A DNA stretch of 50,381 nt from NCBI GenBank assembly GCA_030824555.1, contig JAVBXK010000024.1, positions 1 to 50,381 of the forward strand, in the 5' to 3' direction. This document shows positions 8,347 to 16,533 of this stretch, in pieces (the first letter of the stretch is position 1; every line of letters begins with the position of its first letter). A model generated the notes under the pieces. That model was not told where the DNA came from. It saw only the letters and a list, made by a program, of their open reading frames with translations, and did no database searches. The position numbers and the translations under genes are program-made. This DNA comes from a bacterium (GTDB taxonomy: Bacteria; Pseudomonadota; Gammaproteobacteria; Burkholderiales; Burkholderiaceae_C).

Positions 8347-8377
8347 GGCTGGCGGGTTTGACAGCCGGTGTGGTGGC
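8347..8377 (+). repeat. 31-base direct repeat, copy 2
   Basis: Matches 7509-7539 at 30 of 31 positions. Here it is not attached to a gene. It could be the remnant of a duplication that carried the 3' end of the DUF1294 gene, or a copy of a small dispersed element. Confidence 0.85.
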
Positions 8378-8400
8378 ATCCACTACGCAAAAAGCAGAGC

Positions 8401-8454
8401 AAAAAACAATAGCTGCTTGCGCTTTATATCAAAGAGAAGAGTGCATTTTTGATG
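8401..8454 (+). repeat. dispersed AT-rich repeat, copy D
   Basis: Contains CAATAGCTGCTTGCGCTTTA and a following GAGTGCATTTTTGATG. The first block matches TCATAGCTGCTTACGCTTAC at 44681 closely, with similar spacing to the T-rich end. Confidence 0.6.
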
Positions 8455-8469
8455 CAATATTTAACCCAG

Positions 8470-8554
8470 AAAACTTGAAAAACCTGTGCCACAGCACCTT
8501 TCCATGCCTGCAAAGTGGCACTGCAGCTGTCTGGAATGTGGTTTTTCAGGTTTT
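8470..8554. other. long inverted repeat, possible structured RNA or element
   Basis: AAAACTTGAAAAACC (8470-8484) and GGTTTTTCAGGTTTT (8540-8554) are complementary at 14 of 15 positions. Inside them GTGCCAC (8486-8492) and GTGGCAC (8515-8521) form a second, coaxial pair. The nested order could fold as one rod-like hairpin of about 85 bases. There is no run of T directly after the stem, so it is not a typical terminator. Confidence 0.45.
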
Positions 8555-8771
8555 GGGGCCTTATTTCAGGCCATTGAATGGCAGTTTGCGCAATGAATAA
8601 AAGCGCAAGCAGCTCACTTTTTTTGCACTCCTTTTCAGAGCACTTCACACAACCACCCACCACCGCTGCTTTGGCGGTTTTGCACCACATGGTTCATCTG
8701 CCGCGTATGCATCCCAAGTCTTCGTCCGCCGTTTCGGCGTGGCAGATCAACGCTGCGTGCGGGGCCGCACC

Positions 8772-9317
8772 GTGAGCCGGTTTGTCGTGCTCCTGCGCGG
8801 GGTCAATGTCGGCAAAAGCAACCGGGTGCCCATGGCCGAGTTCCGCGCCGCACTGGAAGAGCTGGGCCACGGGTCGGTACGCACGCTGCTGAACAGCGGC
8901 AACGCCATCTTCTCGTCCACGGAAAGCAGCACCCGCACGCTCGCGCACGGCATTGCCAACGTGGTTGAGGAGCGGTTCGGGGTGGTCACACCTGTCATCG
9001 TCAAGTCGGCGGCCGAGCTGGATGCCATCGTCAAGAACAACCCGTTCCCGCCGCCCGAGGCAGCGCATTCGCGCTTTCTGGTGGCCTTCGCCATGGACAC
9101 CACCAGGCTGCATGAGCTGGCATCCCTATCGTCTCTGGTTCAACCCGACGAGCGCTTCTCGGTCACCGCACACGCCGCATACCTGCACTGCCCTGGCGGG
9201 CTGCTGGAGAGCAAGGTCGGCAAGGCCATCGTGGGCCGCGCCGGGCGCAGCGTCACCACCCGGAACTGGGCCACAGTCCTCAAACTGTCGGCGCTGCTGG
9301 GCGAGGGGGTGGCCTGA
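8772..9317 (+). CDS. DUF1697 family protein
   Basis: Protein of 181 residues of unknown function. It opens with SRFVVLLRGVNVG, the usual DUF1697 N-terminus, which is why I choose GTG 8772 over an in-frame ATG at 8739. Other conserved family segments are ALEELGHGSVRTLLNSGNAIF and KNNPFPP. The C-terminal GRSVTTRNWATVLKLS is the usual end of the family. The protein is cytoplasmic, with no signal or membrane helix. Nothing in the surroundings suggests a partner. The family call is firm; no activity is established. Confidence 0.88.
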   Translation: MSRFVVLLRGVNVGKSNRVPMAEFRAALEELGHGSVRTLLNSGNAIFSSTESSTRTLAHGIANVVEERFGVVTPVIVKSAAELDAIVKNNPFPPPEAAHSRFLVAFAMDTTRLHELASLSSLVQPDERFSVTAHAAYLHCPGGLLESKVGKAIVGRAGRSVTTRNWATVLKLSALLGEGVA

Positions 9318-9457
9318 CTGCCATGTGTTTGAAGCATCACTGCGCTGTAGGCAGTGGCATGTCCGCTGGGCACCGTCACCAAGGCCGTCAACGTGCGCCA
9401 CGGGCTCCAGCGGCTGAGATGCGGAAGGGACGGAGGCAAGGCGCGCGGCACAATGCG

Positions 9458-9486
9458 TTGACAGGCTGATTTACGGTAGCTACAGT
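9458..9486 (+). promoter_or_regulatory. sigma-70 promoter of the brnTA locus
   Basis: -35 TTGACA (9458-9463), exactly 17 bases of spacer, then -10 TACAGT (9481-9486). The -35 is a perfect consensus. The start codon of the brnT remnant is at 9492, only five bases after the -10, so the transcript would begin at or near the ATG and be leaderless. Confidence 0.7.
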
Positions 9487-9489
9487 AAA
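9470..9489. promoter_or_regulatory. palindromic operator overlapping the -10 box
   Basis: TTTACGGTAGCTACAGTAAA is a 20-base palindrome with 18 matching positions centred on GTAGCTAC. It covers the -10 element of the brnTA promoter, where a bound repressor would block RNA polymerase. BrnA-type antitoxins repress their own operons, so BrnA is the natural candidate. Confidence 0.65.
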
Positions 9490-9491
9490 GC

Positions 9492-9658
9492 ATGCATTTC
9501 GAGTTCGATCCAGCCAAGGACGTGGCCAACCAGGCAAAACACGGCGTATCGCTGTCAGCGGCGAGCGAACTCGACTGGGAAGCTGCGCTGGTTTGGGTAG
9601 ATTAAGTCTGCGCCGAGCCAATCGTCGCGAGGTGAAACACTATGTCGAAAATTTCTGA
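9492..9658 (+). pseudogene. brnT: brnT toxin, internally deleted and frameshifted
   Basis: The first 37 codons (9492-9605) encode a BrnT N-terminus: HFEFDPAKDVANQAKHGVS, then ELDWEAALVWVD and a stop. The expected BrnT C-terminus appears immediately after in another frame: SLRRANRREVKHYVENF followed by TGA (9605-9658). The middle, roughly 35 to 40 residues in intact relatives, is missing, so the two conserved ends are fused out of frame. The N-terminal remnant alone lacks the catalytic core of this RelE-fold ribonuclease. The remnant overlaps the start of brnA by 17 bases, as intact brnT genes often overlap brnA. The break therefore looks like a single deletion in an otherwise preserved operon. 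Confidence 0.85.
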
Positions 9659-9941
9659 GCGTCCCACCGTTCTCATGCCAACCGTGGAAGAAGACAAAGC
9701 CATCACGGCGGCTGCCCGAAGCGATCCTGACGCACAACCACTGACACCCCAGCAACTGAAGTCCATGCGCCCCATCCAGGCGGTGCGTGGCCGACCAAAG
9801 TCCGAACGGAAGAAGTTGCTCGTTTCAGTGCGCTACAGCCAAGAGGTGGTGGAGTTCTTCAAATCCACGGGTGAAGGCTGGCAATCACGCATGGATGGCG
9901 TTTTGCGTCAGTACGTGGAACAGCAGTCACGCAGCACCTGA
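9642..9941 (+). CDS. brnA: BrnA-family antitoxin (orphaned)
   Basis: Protein of 99 residues with an unstructured N-terminal half and a C-terminal ribbon-helix-helix domain. The key segment is KKLLVSVRYSQEVVEFFKST followed by GWQSRMDGVLRQYVE, the standard BrnA DNA-binding and dimerisation region. BrnA neutralises the BrnT ribonuclease and represses the operon promoter. The reading frame is intact although its toxin gene is broken. Translation from ATG 9642 would rely on coupling to the remnant upstream, since the leaderless transcript and the premature stop at 9603 now leave a gap of 36 bases. It may survive as a regulator or as a defence against related toxins. Confidence 0.87.
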   Translation: MSKISERPTVLMPTVEEDKAITAAARSDPDAQPLTPQQLKSMRPIQAVRGRPKSERKKLLVSVRYSQEVVEFFKSTGEGWQSRMDGVLRQYVEQQSRST

Positions 9942-9992
9942 CGATGGGGCCACACTCATCATTCGCACGCAGCCAAGCCCACCACAACCGCC

Positions 9993-10352
9993 ATGCCAGC
10001 CCCAGCCACCATTGACGAGTACATTGCCGCCGCACCGGCTGAGGTGCAGCCGGTGCTGCAGGCCATCCGCGCCACCATCCGGCAAGCGGCTCCGCTGGCC
10101 CAGGAGCGCATCAGCTACCGGATGCCCGCCTTCTTTCAGGGCAAGAAGGCGCTGGTTTACTTTGGGGCCTTCAAACAGCACGTTGGCCTGTACCCGCCTG
10201 TGCGGCAGCCGTCTCTGCTGGCGCAGGTGGCACGCTACGCCGGGCCCAAAGGCAATTTGCAGTTCCCGTTGTCAGAGCCCATGCCGCACGCCCTCATCAG
10301 CCAGATCGTGCGGGCGCGGCTGCAAGAGGTGGCTGCAACGGCGGTCAAGTGA
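9993..10352 (+). CDS. DUF1801 (YdhG-like) protein
   Basis: Small cytoplasmic protein of 119 residues in the DUF1801 family, which has a frataxin-like fold. The diagnostic segments are TIDEYIAAAP at the N-terminus, AQERISYRMPAFF (about residues 35-47) and ALVYFGAFKQHVGLYP. The family is widespread; some members have been linked to iron handling, but no reaction is established. Start ATG 9993 gives the canonical beginning. Its stop codon is at 10350-10352. It is not obviously in an operon with brnA or with the transporter that follows. Confidence 0.88.
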   Translation: MPAPATIDEYIAAAPAEVQPVLQAIRATIRQAAPLAQERISYRMPAFFQGKKALVYFGAFKQHVGLYPPVRQPSLLAQVARYAGPKGNLQFPLSEPMPHALISQIVRARLQEVAATAVK

Positions 10353-10532
10353 GTGGGTGCGGCTGGTGCAAAGACGTGTGGCACGGCGCTTGCGACAAGG
10401 TGCCAAACGCCTGAGACAGTGCACGCTGCTGCCGTCAGCTTGCAGTGCAGCAAACACGTCAGAATCAACCGCTGCACTTTGCCCCACCCGCCTACCGCCT
10501 ACCAGGGCAGACAGCAACATTCGCTTCCTACT

Positions 10533-12140
10533 GTGGACATACTGATCACCATCTTCGCTGGCCTGGGCCTGTTTTTCATGGGCATCCGCCTGATCGGCCA
10601 CAACCTCAAGCAAATGACCGGGCGGCGCTTGCGTGCGCTGGTGGGCAAAGCGGTGGCCCACAGCCGTGCGGCCACGCTGTACGGGCTGGCGGCCGGTGCG
10701 GTCATGCAAAGCGTGAACGCCGTCATTTTTTTGCTGTCCACGCTGGTCAGCACGGGGGTCATCACAACGCGCCAGGCCTTGCCGTTGATCAACTGGGCCA
10801 ACCTGGGCACGTCGATGATCGTGCTGCTGGCATCGGTCAACCTGCACCTGGCAGTGCTGCTGATGGTGGGGCTGACGGGCGTGGCGTACTACTTGCGGCT
10901 GGACCAGTCGGCCCGGTACCGCCACCTGGTGGGTTTGCTGATGGGGCTGGGGCTGCTGTTTCTGGGCATCGATTTCATCAAGACCGGCGCGGCACCGTTG
11001 AAGTACGCGCCCTGGTTGCAAGACCTGCTCAAGCCCACGGCGCAATCGGTATCGCTGGGCTTTCTGATGGGTGTGGCGGTGACGCTGGTGGCGCAGTCGT
11101 CGTCCACCGTCACGGTGGTCGCCATGACGCTGGCCGCAGCCGGGGTGCTTGACCTGTCGCATGGCAGTGCCGTGGTGCTGGGTGCGGGCCTGGCGTCGGG
11201 CATTTCGGCGTGGATGCTGGGCCACAACCTGCCCGGCAGTGCCCGCCAGCTGGTGACCTACCAGCTCATTCTGAAAACCAGCGGTGTGGCAGCGTTTGGC
11301 GCGCTGCTGTTGCTGGAGGCGTTCACGGGCTTGCCCCTGTTCATGGCGGCATTTCAGGCGCTGGGGCTGACGCCGGCCATGGGCCTGGCTGCGGTGTACG
11401 TGCTGCTGCAGGTCATTTCAGACTTGGCGGTGCACCCGTTTCACCATGCCATTGAACATTTTCTGGCGCACCACCACCCGCCCACCGACGAAGAGGTGCT
11501 GGGCAAGCCCCACTTCCTGACTGACCAGGGTTTGGCCGAACCCGAAACCGCCCTTGCCCTGGTGGACTGCGAGCACCACCGCTTGCTGCAGGATCTGCCC
11601 GGCTTCGTCGATGCCTTGCGTTCGGACAACCCCCAAACCCGGTATGCCACCGACGTGCTGATGAGTGCGGGCACCGCCGTGGCGCGCGAATGCGACCACT
11701 TCATCACCGCGCTGGCGGACCAGCACCGCTCGCGCGACGTGCTGGAGCGCACCATCGTGCTGCGCGAGCGCAACGACCTGATCATGAGCCTGCAGGAAAC
11801 GGTGCACGATTTCCACATGGCCGCCGCCGAAAAAGACCCACCCGAGCCCGTACAACAGTTGCTGCACAGCCTGACCGAAAGCCTGCACATGATCCTGGCC
11901 TTGCTGGCCGACACGCACCACAACCAGGACGCCGACGACCTGGACATGCTGCGCGCGCTCACACAGGACCGATCGGACATGATGGACGCGGTGCGCAGGC
12001 GCCTGCTGGCCATGGGCGAGAGCCTGCCCCCCGCCAACCAGCAAACCGTGTTTGCCTGCACCACGCTGTTCGAGCGCGCGGTGTGGCTGGTGAGGCGGCA
12101 TGTGCTGTCACTGGGGGTGCTGGCTCCGCAGGGCCAGTAG
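10533..12140 (+). CDS. Na/Pi-cotransporter family protein with C-terminal PhoU-like region
   Basis: Inner-membrane protein of 535 residues that probably imports or exports phosphate coupled to sodium (NptA/YjbB type). Two inverted membrane repeats each carry the family's Q-S motif: MQSVNAVIF near residues 58-66 in the first and AQSSSTVTV near 187-195 in the second. The first motif departs from the usual QSSS, which could affect substrate handling. About eight to ten hydrophobic helices fill residues 1-310. The C-terminal 200 residues are helical and charged like PhoU. I choose GTG 10533 because MDILITIFAGLGLFFMG is the normal family N-terminus; the frame is open further upstream without a good start. 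The anti-sigma kinase gene follows. Confidence 0.85.
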   Translation: MDILITIFAGLGLFFMGIRLIGHNLKQMTGRRLRALVGKAVAHSRAATLYGLAAGAVMQSVNAVIFLLSTLVSTGVITTRQALPLINWANLGTSMIVLLASVNLHLAVLLMVGLTGVAYYLRLDQSARYRHLVGLLMGLGLLFLGIDFIKTGAAPLKYAPWLQDLLKPTAQSVSLGFLMGVAVTLVAQSSSTVTVVAMTLAAAGVLDLSHGSAVVLGAGLASGISAWMLGHNLPGSARQLVTYQLILKTSGVAAFGALLLLEAFTGLPLFMAAFQALGLTPAMGLAAVYVLLQVISDLAVHPFHHAIEHFLAHHHPPTDEEVLGKPHFLTDQGLAEPETALALVDCEHHRLLQDLPGFVDALRSDNPQTRYATDVLMSAGTAVARECDHFITALADQHRSRDVLERTIVLRERNDLIMSLQETVHDFHMAAAEKDPPEPVQQLLHSLTESLHMILALLADTHHNQDADDLDMLRALTQDRSDMMDAVRRRLLAMGESLPPANQQTVFACTTLFERAVWLVRRHVLSLGVLAPQGQ

Positions 12141-12240
12141 CCAACAAAGGGGTTTCGTACACCGTTTACCCTGAACAACACATGTGGTGGACAAAACAAA
12201 CCTGAATGGCCGACACTCCCAGCCCAACACCCCCCAAGCC

Positions 12241-12729
12241 ATGACGCCCATCGAACACATGCCAACACCCGCCCCCGCCGAGCCATTGGGTGCCGTGCAG
12301 GTGCTGGCCAACCGGGAGGGGCTGGCAGCCTGCCTGGCCCTGACCGAACGCCTGTGCACCGAGCTGGCCCTGACAAGTGAAGACGCGCAAGCCGTTCGGC
12401 TGGCGGTGGAAGAGGCGTGCAGCAACGTGGTGGACCATGGCTATGCGGGGCTGCCCCCTGGCCTCTTGTCGCTGGCATTCCACCTGATTGCGGCAGACGT
12501 GCTGGAAGCACAGGTGTGCGACCAGGCCCCCCCTTTCCACCCGGACGAAGCACATCAACCCGATTTGCTCTCGGACTCCGATGACCGCCCGATCGGCGGA
12601 CTGGGTTGGTTTTTCATCAAACAGGTCATGACCGAGGTGGCCTACACCAGCCAGGCCGGGCGCAACTGCCTGTCCTTGAAGCGCAAATTGAACGCCCCGT
12701 TGCCCTTGTTTGGCGGAGGGGTTGCATGA
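12241..12729 (+). CDS. RsbW-type anti-sigma factor / serine kinase (HATPase)
   Basis: Protein of 162 residues from ATG 12241, or 181 from an in-frame GTG at 12184; neither start has a clear ribosome site. It belongs to the GHKL ATPase group of anti-sigma factors (RsbW/SpoIIAB). The N-box is EEACSNVVDHGY, the G1 box is CDQAPPF and the G2 box is GGLGWFFIKQ. Such proteins bind a sigma factor or other target and phosphorylate a STAS antagonist. The STAS protein at 22303 and the SpoIIE phosphatase at 13573 are its likely partners. The stop overlaps the start of the next gene by four bases (ATGA). It is the first gene of a seven-gene unit with mostly overlapping ends. Confidence 0.9.
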   Translation: MTPIEHMPTPAPAEPLGAVQVLANREGLAACLALTERLCTELALTSEDAQAVRLAVEEACSNVVDHGYAGLPPGLLSLAFHLIAADVLEAQVCDQAPPFHPDEAHQPDLLSDSDDRPIGGLGWFFIKQVMTEVAYTSQAGRNCLSLKRKLNAPLPLFGGGVA

Positions 12730-13511
12730 TGTGGCGGCGGTTGGTGCTGATGTCGAGTTTCCTGGTCGGGTTGCTGGTGGTCGTCCTGGTGGTGGCTGGT
12801 GGCTCACTGTGGTTGTGGCAAGACGCCATCAACGACCGGGTGGAAGCGCTGCGAAACGAGCGGTTCCGCTTCAGTCTGATGGACCTGAAGGCCACACTGG
12901 AAGCCGGTCTGCGGCTGGGCAACAACACGGCCGATCTGGCGGGCACGGATGCACTGGTTGCCCAGGTGCGCGACCGCCAGCCCGACATCCTGTCCATCGA
13001 CGTGTACGACGCTCAGGGCGACGTGCTGTTCAGCACCGACCCGAGTGGGCGTGGCTTGAAACTGCCCCCGACCTGGCAACCGCCGTGCCTCAACCCGGAC
13101 ACCACCGGCTGGGCTGGGCTCGACGCCGATGGGGGGGTGCAGTGTGTCGGGCTGGTCAATGCGTTCGGGCAAGCTGCGGGTGGGGTGCTGCTGCGCCACC
13201 GCCATGCCGCCCGAACCACCGCAGGCCTGGCGTTGCCGACCGACTGGCCCTGGCTGGCTGCCATGGTCATGGCGCTGATGGCGGCAACGGCCTGGGCTGC
13301 GGCCAGGGTGGTCCGCCCGTTGCACCGGCAAGCGCATGCACTGCGGACACAGCTTGAAAACCTGGCCACCTCACCGCCGACGGCAGCGGCCCCGGATGCA
13401 AGCGCCTTGGGGCCTGCAGCTGCCGCGCTGGCAGCCCTGCAGGCACACGACCGCTGGCTGCTTGAAACCGACGCCGAAGCCGACCGGCTCGACGCGCAGG
13501 AGGCCGCATGA
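12726..13511 (+). CDS. membrane sensor protein without output domain (sensor P1)
   Basis: Protein of 261 residues with a membrane helix at about 8-30, a periplasmic region to about 174, and a second helix at about 175-197. A cytoplasmic tail follows that resembles the beginning of a HAMP linker (VVRPLHRQAHALRTQLE). There is no kinase, cyclase or phosphatase domain. The periplasmic region has the block LEAGLRLGNNTADLAG and then ILSIDVYDAQGDVLFSTD. It aligns with similar blocks in three neighbouring proteins at the same distance from the N-terminus. Start ATG 12726 overlaps the kinase stop. It most likely senses a ligand and passes the signal by contact to the phosphatase or kinase; that role is inferred from position and domains. 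Confidence 0.8.
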   Translation: MMWRRLVLMSSFLVGLLVVVLVVAGGSLWLWQDAINDRVEALRNERFRFSLMDLKATLEAGLRLGNNTADLAGTDALVAQVRDRQPDILSIDVYDAQGDVLFSTDPSGRGLKLPPTWQPPCLNPDTTGWAGLDADGGVQCVGLVNAFGQAAGGVLLRHRHAARTTAGLALPTDWPWLAAMVMALMAATAWAAARVVRPLHRQAHALRTQLENLATSPPTAAAPDASALGPAAAALAALQAHDRWLLETDAEADRLDAQEAA

Positions 13512-13572
13512 GCGCCACCTGGCCGATCCGAAGGCGCTCAGCCCCGCAGTGCGCAGCACGGAGGGTAGCCCA

Positions 13573-16533
13573 GTGACCACCTTTGCACCACGCCTGTCCC
13601 GCATCTGGCAAAGCTGGAGCGCGTTGCTGCTGGCCTGCGCGCTGGCCCTGGCCTTGCTGGGTGCGTGGCGGGGCTCGGACGTGGCGGCAGCCCTGCAGCG
13701 GCAGGAACAGGCCGCTGTGCTGAGGGAAATCGGCCGCTCGATCACGTCAAACCTGGAGCGGGTACAGGCGCTGGGCATTCCACTGGGCGAAGCGGTGGGG
13801 CTGGAGCCCTGGCTGGCGTCGCAGACCAGCGCCAGCCCGCTGGTGACGGGCCTGGCCATCACGCTGGCATCGGGTGAGCTGCTGGCTCAGCAGGGGGTGG
13901 ACCCCGCCATCCTGTTGTTTCTCCGACACCCCGACTCCGACAGCAAGGTGAGCACCGAACGCCTGGTCGTGAGCGTCGCTGTCACGCAGGCAGACAAAAC
14001 GGTGGCCTGGTTGCATGTGATTGGCACGCCGCGTCCCGGCATGTGGCCCCAAACCATGGGTGCCCTGGGGCTGGCACTGGTCATTTCATTGGCCTCAGCA
14101 TTTTTCTTGCGGGCCTGGTTGCGCCGACGCATCGGCTGGCCGCTGGCGCGCATCCAGCGGCACCTGACTGACATGGCCTCGGGTGCACTGGTGGGGGGCA
14201 CCGTCTCTCCGCCCGATGCCGGCCAACACGAGGTGGCCCGCCTGGACCAGGCGCTGGCGCACCAATGGCTGGCCCTGCAGCATCGCCAGGCCCAGCTGCT
14301 GCAAAAACTCAACGAGGTGCGGGCCGCTCACTTTGACAACGCCGTGTTGGCCCGCATCGACACGCTGGCAGCACCTTTGCTCTGCGCCCCTCCCGAGTCA
14401 AAAGGGGCTGCGGGTCCGTTGCCCGTCACCCAACGGGGATGGCGCAGCTGGAGCCTGAACCGTCGTGTGTCCGCGATGCTGCTGGCCGGCTGGCTGTTGA
14501 CGTTGGTGGCATTGCTCACGCTGCACGGCCTTGAGAGCGACAAGCTCCAGCAAGCGCAGACACAAACACAGACGCGTCGGCTGCAAGCAGCGCTGGACCA
14601 CAGGTTGAACCAGGATCTGGCTCGCCTGGATCTGTTGGTGCAGCCCGCCATGGCCCAGGCCGTTCTGGTATCTGGCACCGGCGTGGCCGAAGCTGTTCTG
14701 CCCGCAGCCGCCCATTGGTGGATGCGGGCAGGACCGAACGCGTCTTGGGATGCCAGCGGCACCGGTACACAGCCCATGCCCCCGCCGGGCACGGTATTGG
14801 ACGACCTGACGAACCGGCGGGAAGCGGTGCGCGGCATCTGGGTCGGCACCGAGAGTCACGACCTGAGCCTGGGCACAGGCAAGGCCATTGCCTTGGCCGA
14901 TGGCACGATGGCCAGTTTGGTGGCCTCGCAACCCCTGAGCGTGACCCTGGCCGGCCTGCTGCGCGATCTGGACGGGCGCTTTGCACTGGCCGATCACCGC
15001 GGACAGGCCGTGGGCGCGGACCCCCATGCACTGGTCAGGCGTTGGCAAGAGGCTGACCGTTTGCCCGTACCGCCCCAAGGGGCGGCAGACACCTGGTTGC
15101 TGTCTTTGCCGCTCATGTCGCACTCGGGCCACACGTTGGGCCACCTGGTGGCTGCCGTGCCTGACGGGGGGTGGACCGATGAAGCCAGCCAAAGCGGCTA
15201 CAGCGGCCAGTCCATGCTGCTCATCGTGGTGGGCTGGCTGATGTTGGGGGCATTGGCATGGCTGGTTCGCCAGCAGCTGAGCCCATTGGATGACGCCGCG
15301 CGCGAGATTGCGCGCCTGGCCGAAACGTCGGACCGCACGGCACCCGATGCCCTGAGGCTGGATGCCTTGAGCCGGGACATCGGGCGGGTGGAAAACCGCC
15401 TGGACGTGCTGCGGGCGCTGCGCCGCTCGCGCGAGAGGCAAGGCAGGCGCCAGGCACGCTTCATCAGGCACCAGATGCTGGAACTGGCCAACCGGCTGGA
15501 CGACTCAGCCCGGGCCGATGTGCTGAAGGACCTGGAGCGCATCGAGTCCGCAGGCCTCCATCCACCGGAGGTGTTGCCGGACGCGCCCACGCCCACCGCC
15601 GAGCTGAACCCGCGGTTCGAACGCATGGTGGACGAGGTGGGGGTGCTGGCCCTGGGTTTTCAGAACCTGGTGGGCCGTGTGGGCGACCAGTACCAGCAAC
15701 TCGGCCACCTGGTTCAGGAGCTGCGCGAGGCGCTTCGGGTCAAGACCCAGTTCATTGCCATCCAGCAGGAACTCGAAATTGCCCGCAAGATGCAGCTGGC
15801 TTTTCTGCCGCATGATTTTTCCAACCAGCGCGGAGTCCAGCTCCATGGCATGACACAACCTGCCCGCGAGGTGGGCGGGGACTTTTACGATTTTTTCCGG
15901 CTCGACGAACACCACCTGGCGGTGCTGGTAGCCGATGTGTCCGGCAAGGGCGTACCGGCGGCTTTTTTCATGGCGGTGTCGCGCACGCTGATGCGCGCCG
16001 TGGCGCAGTTCAGCACGGGGCCTGCAGATTGCCTGCAACGCCTCAACGACCTGCTGGCCGCAGACAACGAAGAACTGATGTTCGTCACGCTGTTTTACGC
16101 CGTGCTGGACACCCGCAGCGGCCACATGGTCTATGGCAACGCCGGGCACAATCCGCCCTATGTGGTGCGCAGCAATGGCCTGGTGGAGCCGATACCCATC
16201 CTGGGGGACATGGCCCTGGCCGTGATGCCGGACATGCCGTACACCGAGCAGCGGCTGCAGCTGATGCCTGGCGATGCCCTGTTCCTGTACACCGACGGCG
16301 TGACCGAGGCATCCAGCCCCGACGGCCACTGGTACGGTGAACCGTTGCTGGAAGCCTATTTGCATCAGCACGCGAGCCAAGAAGCGGTCGAGGCCGTGAA
16401 CCACGGGCTGGTCGAGTCTGTGAAGCAGTTCGAAGCGGGCGGCGCCCAGTCTGACGATGTGACCTGCCTGATGGTGAGGTTCACACCCCCGGCAGACCAT
16501 CCGGCCCTTTCTGCGGAGCACGTCACCCCATGA
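13573..16533 (+). CDS. SpoIIE-type PP2C phosphatase with two periplasmic sensor regions
   Basis: Protein of 986 residues. Helix 1 (about 15-32), periplasmic sensor (33-158), helix 2 (160-182) and a HAMP segment are followed by a second unit. That unit has helix 3 (about 300-318), a second periplasmic region, helix 4 (about 547-566), another HAMP and a coiled coil. The C-terminal SpoIIE phosphatase spans about 755-980. Its metal ligands are in GGDFYDF (about 766), VADVSGKG (about 785), YTDGVTE (about 905) and QSDDVT (about 957). It should dephosphorylate a STAS protein, releasing the target of the anti-sigma kinase. GTG 13573 is chosen because GGAGG lies nine bases upstream; there is no in-frame ATG nearby. 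The double sensor-HAMP arrangement is unusual for this enzyme group. Confidence 0.88.
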   Translation: MTTFAPRLSRIWQSWSALLLACALALALLGAWRGSDVAAALQRQEQAAVLREIGRSITSNLERVQALGIPLGEAVGLEPWLASQTSASPLVTGLAITLASGELLAQQGVDPAILLFLRHPDSDSKVSTERLVVSVAVTQADKTVAWLHVIGTPRPGMWPQTMGALGLALVISLASAFFLRAWLRRRIGWPLARIQRHLTDMASGALVGGTVSPPDAGQHEVARLDQALAHQWLALQHRQAQLLQKLNEVRAAHFDNAVLARIDTLAAPLLCAPPESKGAAGPLPVTQRGWRSWSLNRRVSAMLLAGWLLTLVALLTLHGLESDKLQQAQTQTQTRRLQAALDHRLNQDLARLDLLVQPAMAQAVLVSGTGVAEAVLPAAAHWWMRAGPNASWDASGTGTQPMPPPGTVLDDLTNRREAVRGIWVGTESHDLSLGTGKAIALADGTMASLVASQPLSVTLAGLLRDLDGRFALADHRGQAVGADPHALVRRWQEADRLPVPPQGAADTWLLSLPLMSHSGHTLGHLVAAVPDGGWTDEASQSGYSGQSMLLIVVGWLMLGALAWLVRQQLSPLDDAAREIARLAETSDRTAPDALRLDALSRDIGRVENRLDVLRALRRSRERQGRRQARFIRHQMLELANRLDDSARADVLKDLERIESAGLHPPEVLPDAPTPTAELNPRFERMVDEVGVLALGFQNLVGRVGDQYQQLGHLVQELREALRVKTQFIAIQQELEIARKMQLAFLPHDFSNQRGVQLHGMTQPAREVGGDFYDFFRLDEHHLAVLVADVSGKGVPAAFFMAVSRTLMRAVAQFSTGPADCLQRLNDLLAADNEELMFVTLFYAVLDTRSGHMVYGNAGHNPPYVVRSNGLVEPIPILGDMALAVMPDMPYTEQRLQLMPGDALFLYTDGVTEASSPDGHWYGEPLLEAYLHQHASQEAVEAVNHGLVESVKQFEAGGAQSDDVTCLMVRFTPPADHPALSAEHVTP

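Larger units (their letters stand above)
8206..8771. other. 566-base intergenic region with repeats and an inverted repeat, no gene seen
   Basis: No credible coding frame. From left to right it contains the second copy of the 31-base repeat (8347-8377), a dispersed AT-rich repeat (8401-8454), and an inverted repeat able to form a long stem (8470-8554). A T-rich stretch near 8618-8625 follows. Base composition falls well below that of the flanking genes between about 8380 and 8650. Confidence 0.6.

Noticed and set aside
10272-11225. 317-codon minus-strand frame over the Na/Pi transporter
   Set aside because: Shadow frame; the transporter on the plus strand has both family motifs and membrane helices.
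14398-15471. 357-codon minus-strand frame within the phosphatase gene
   Set aside because: Shadow frame with His/Gln/Ala-rich low-complexity translation and no motifs.
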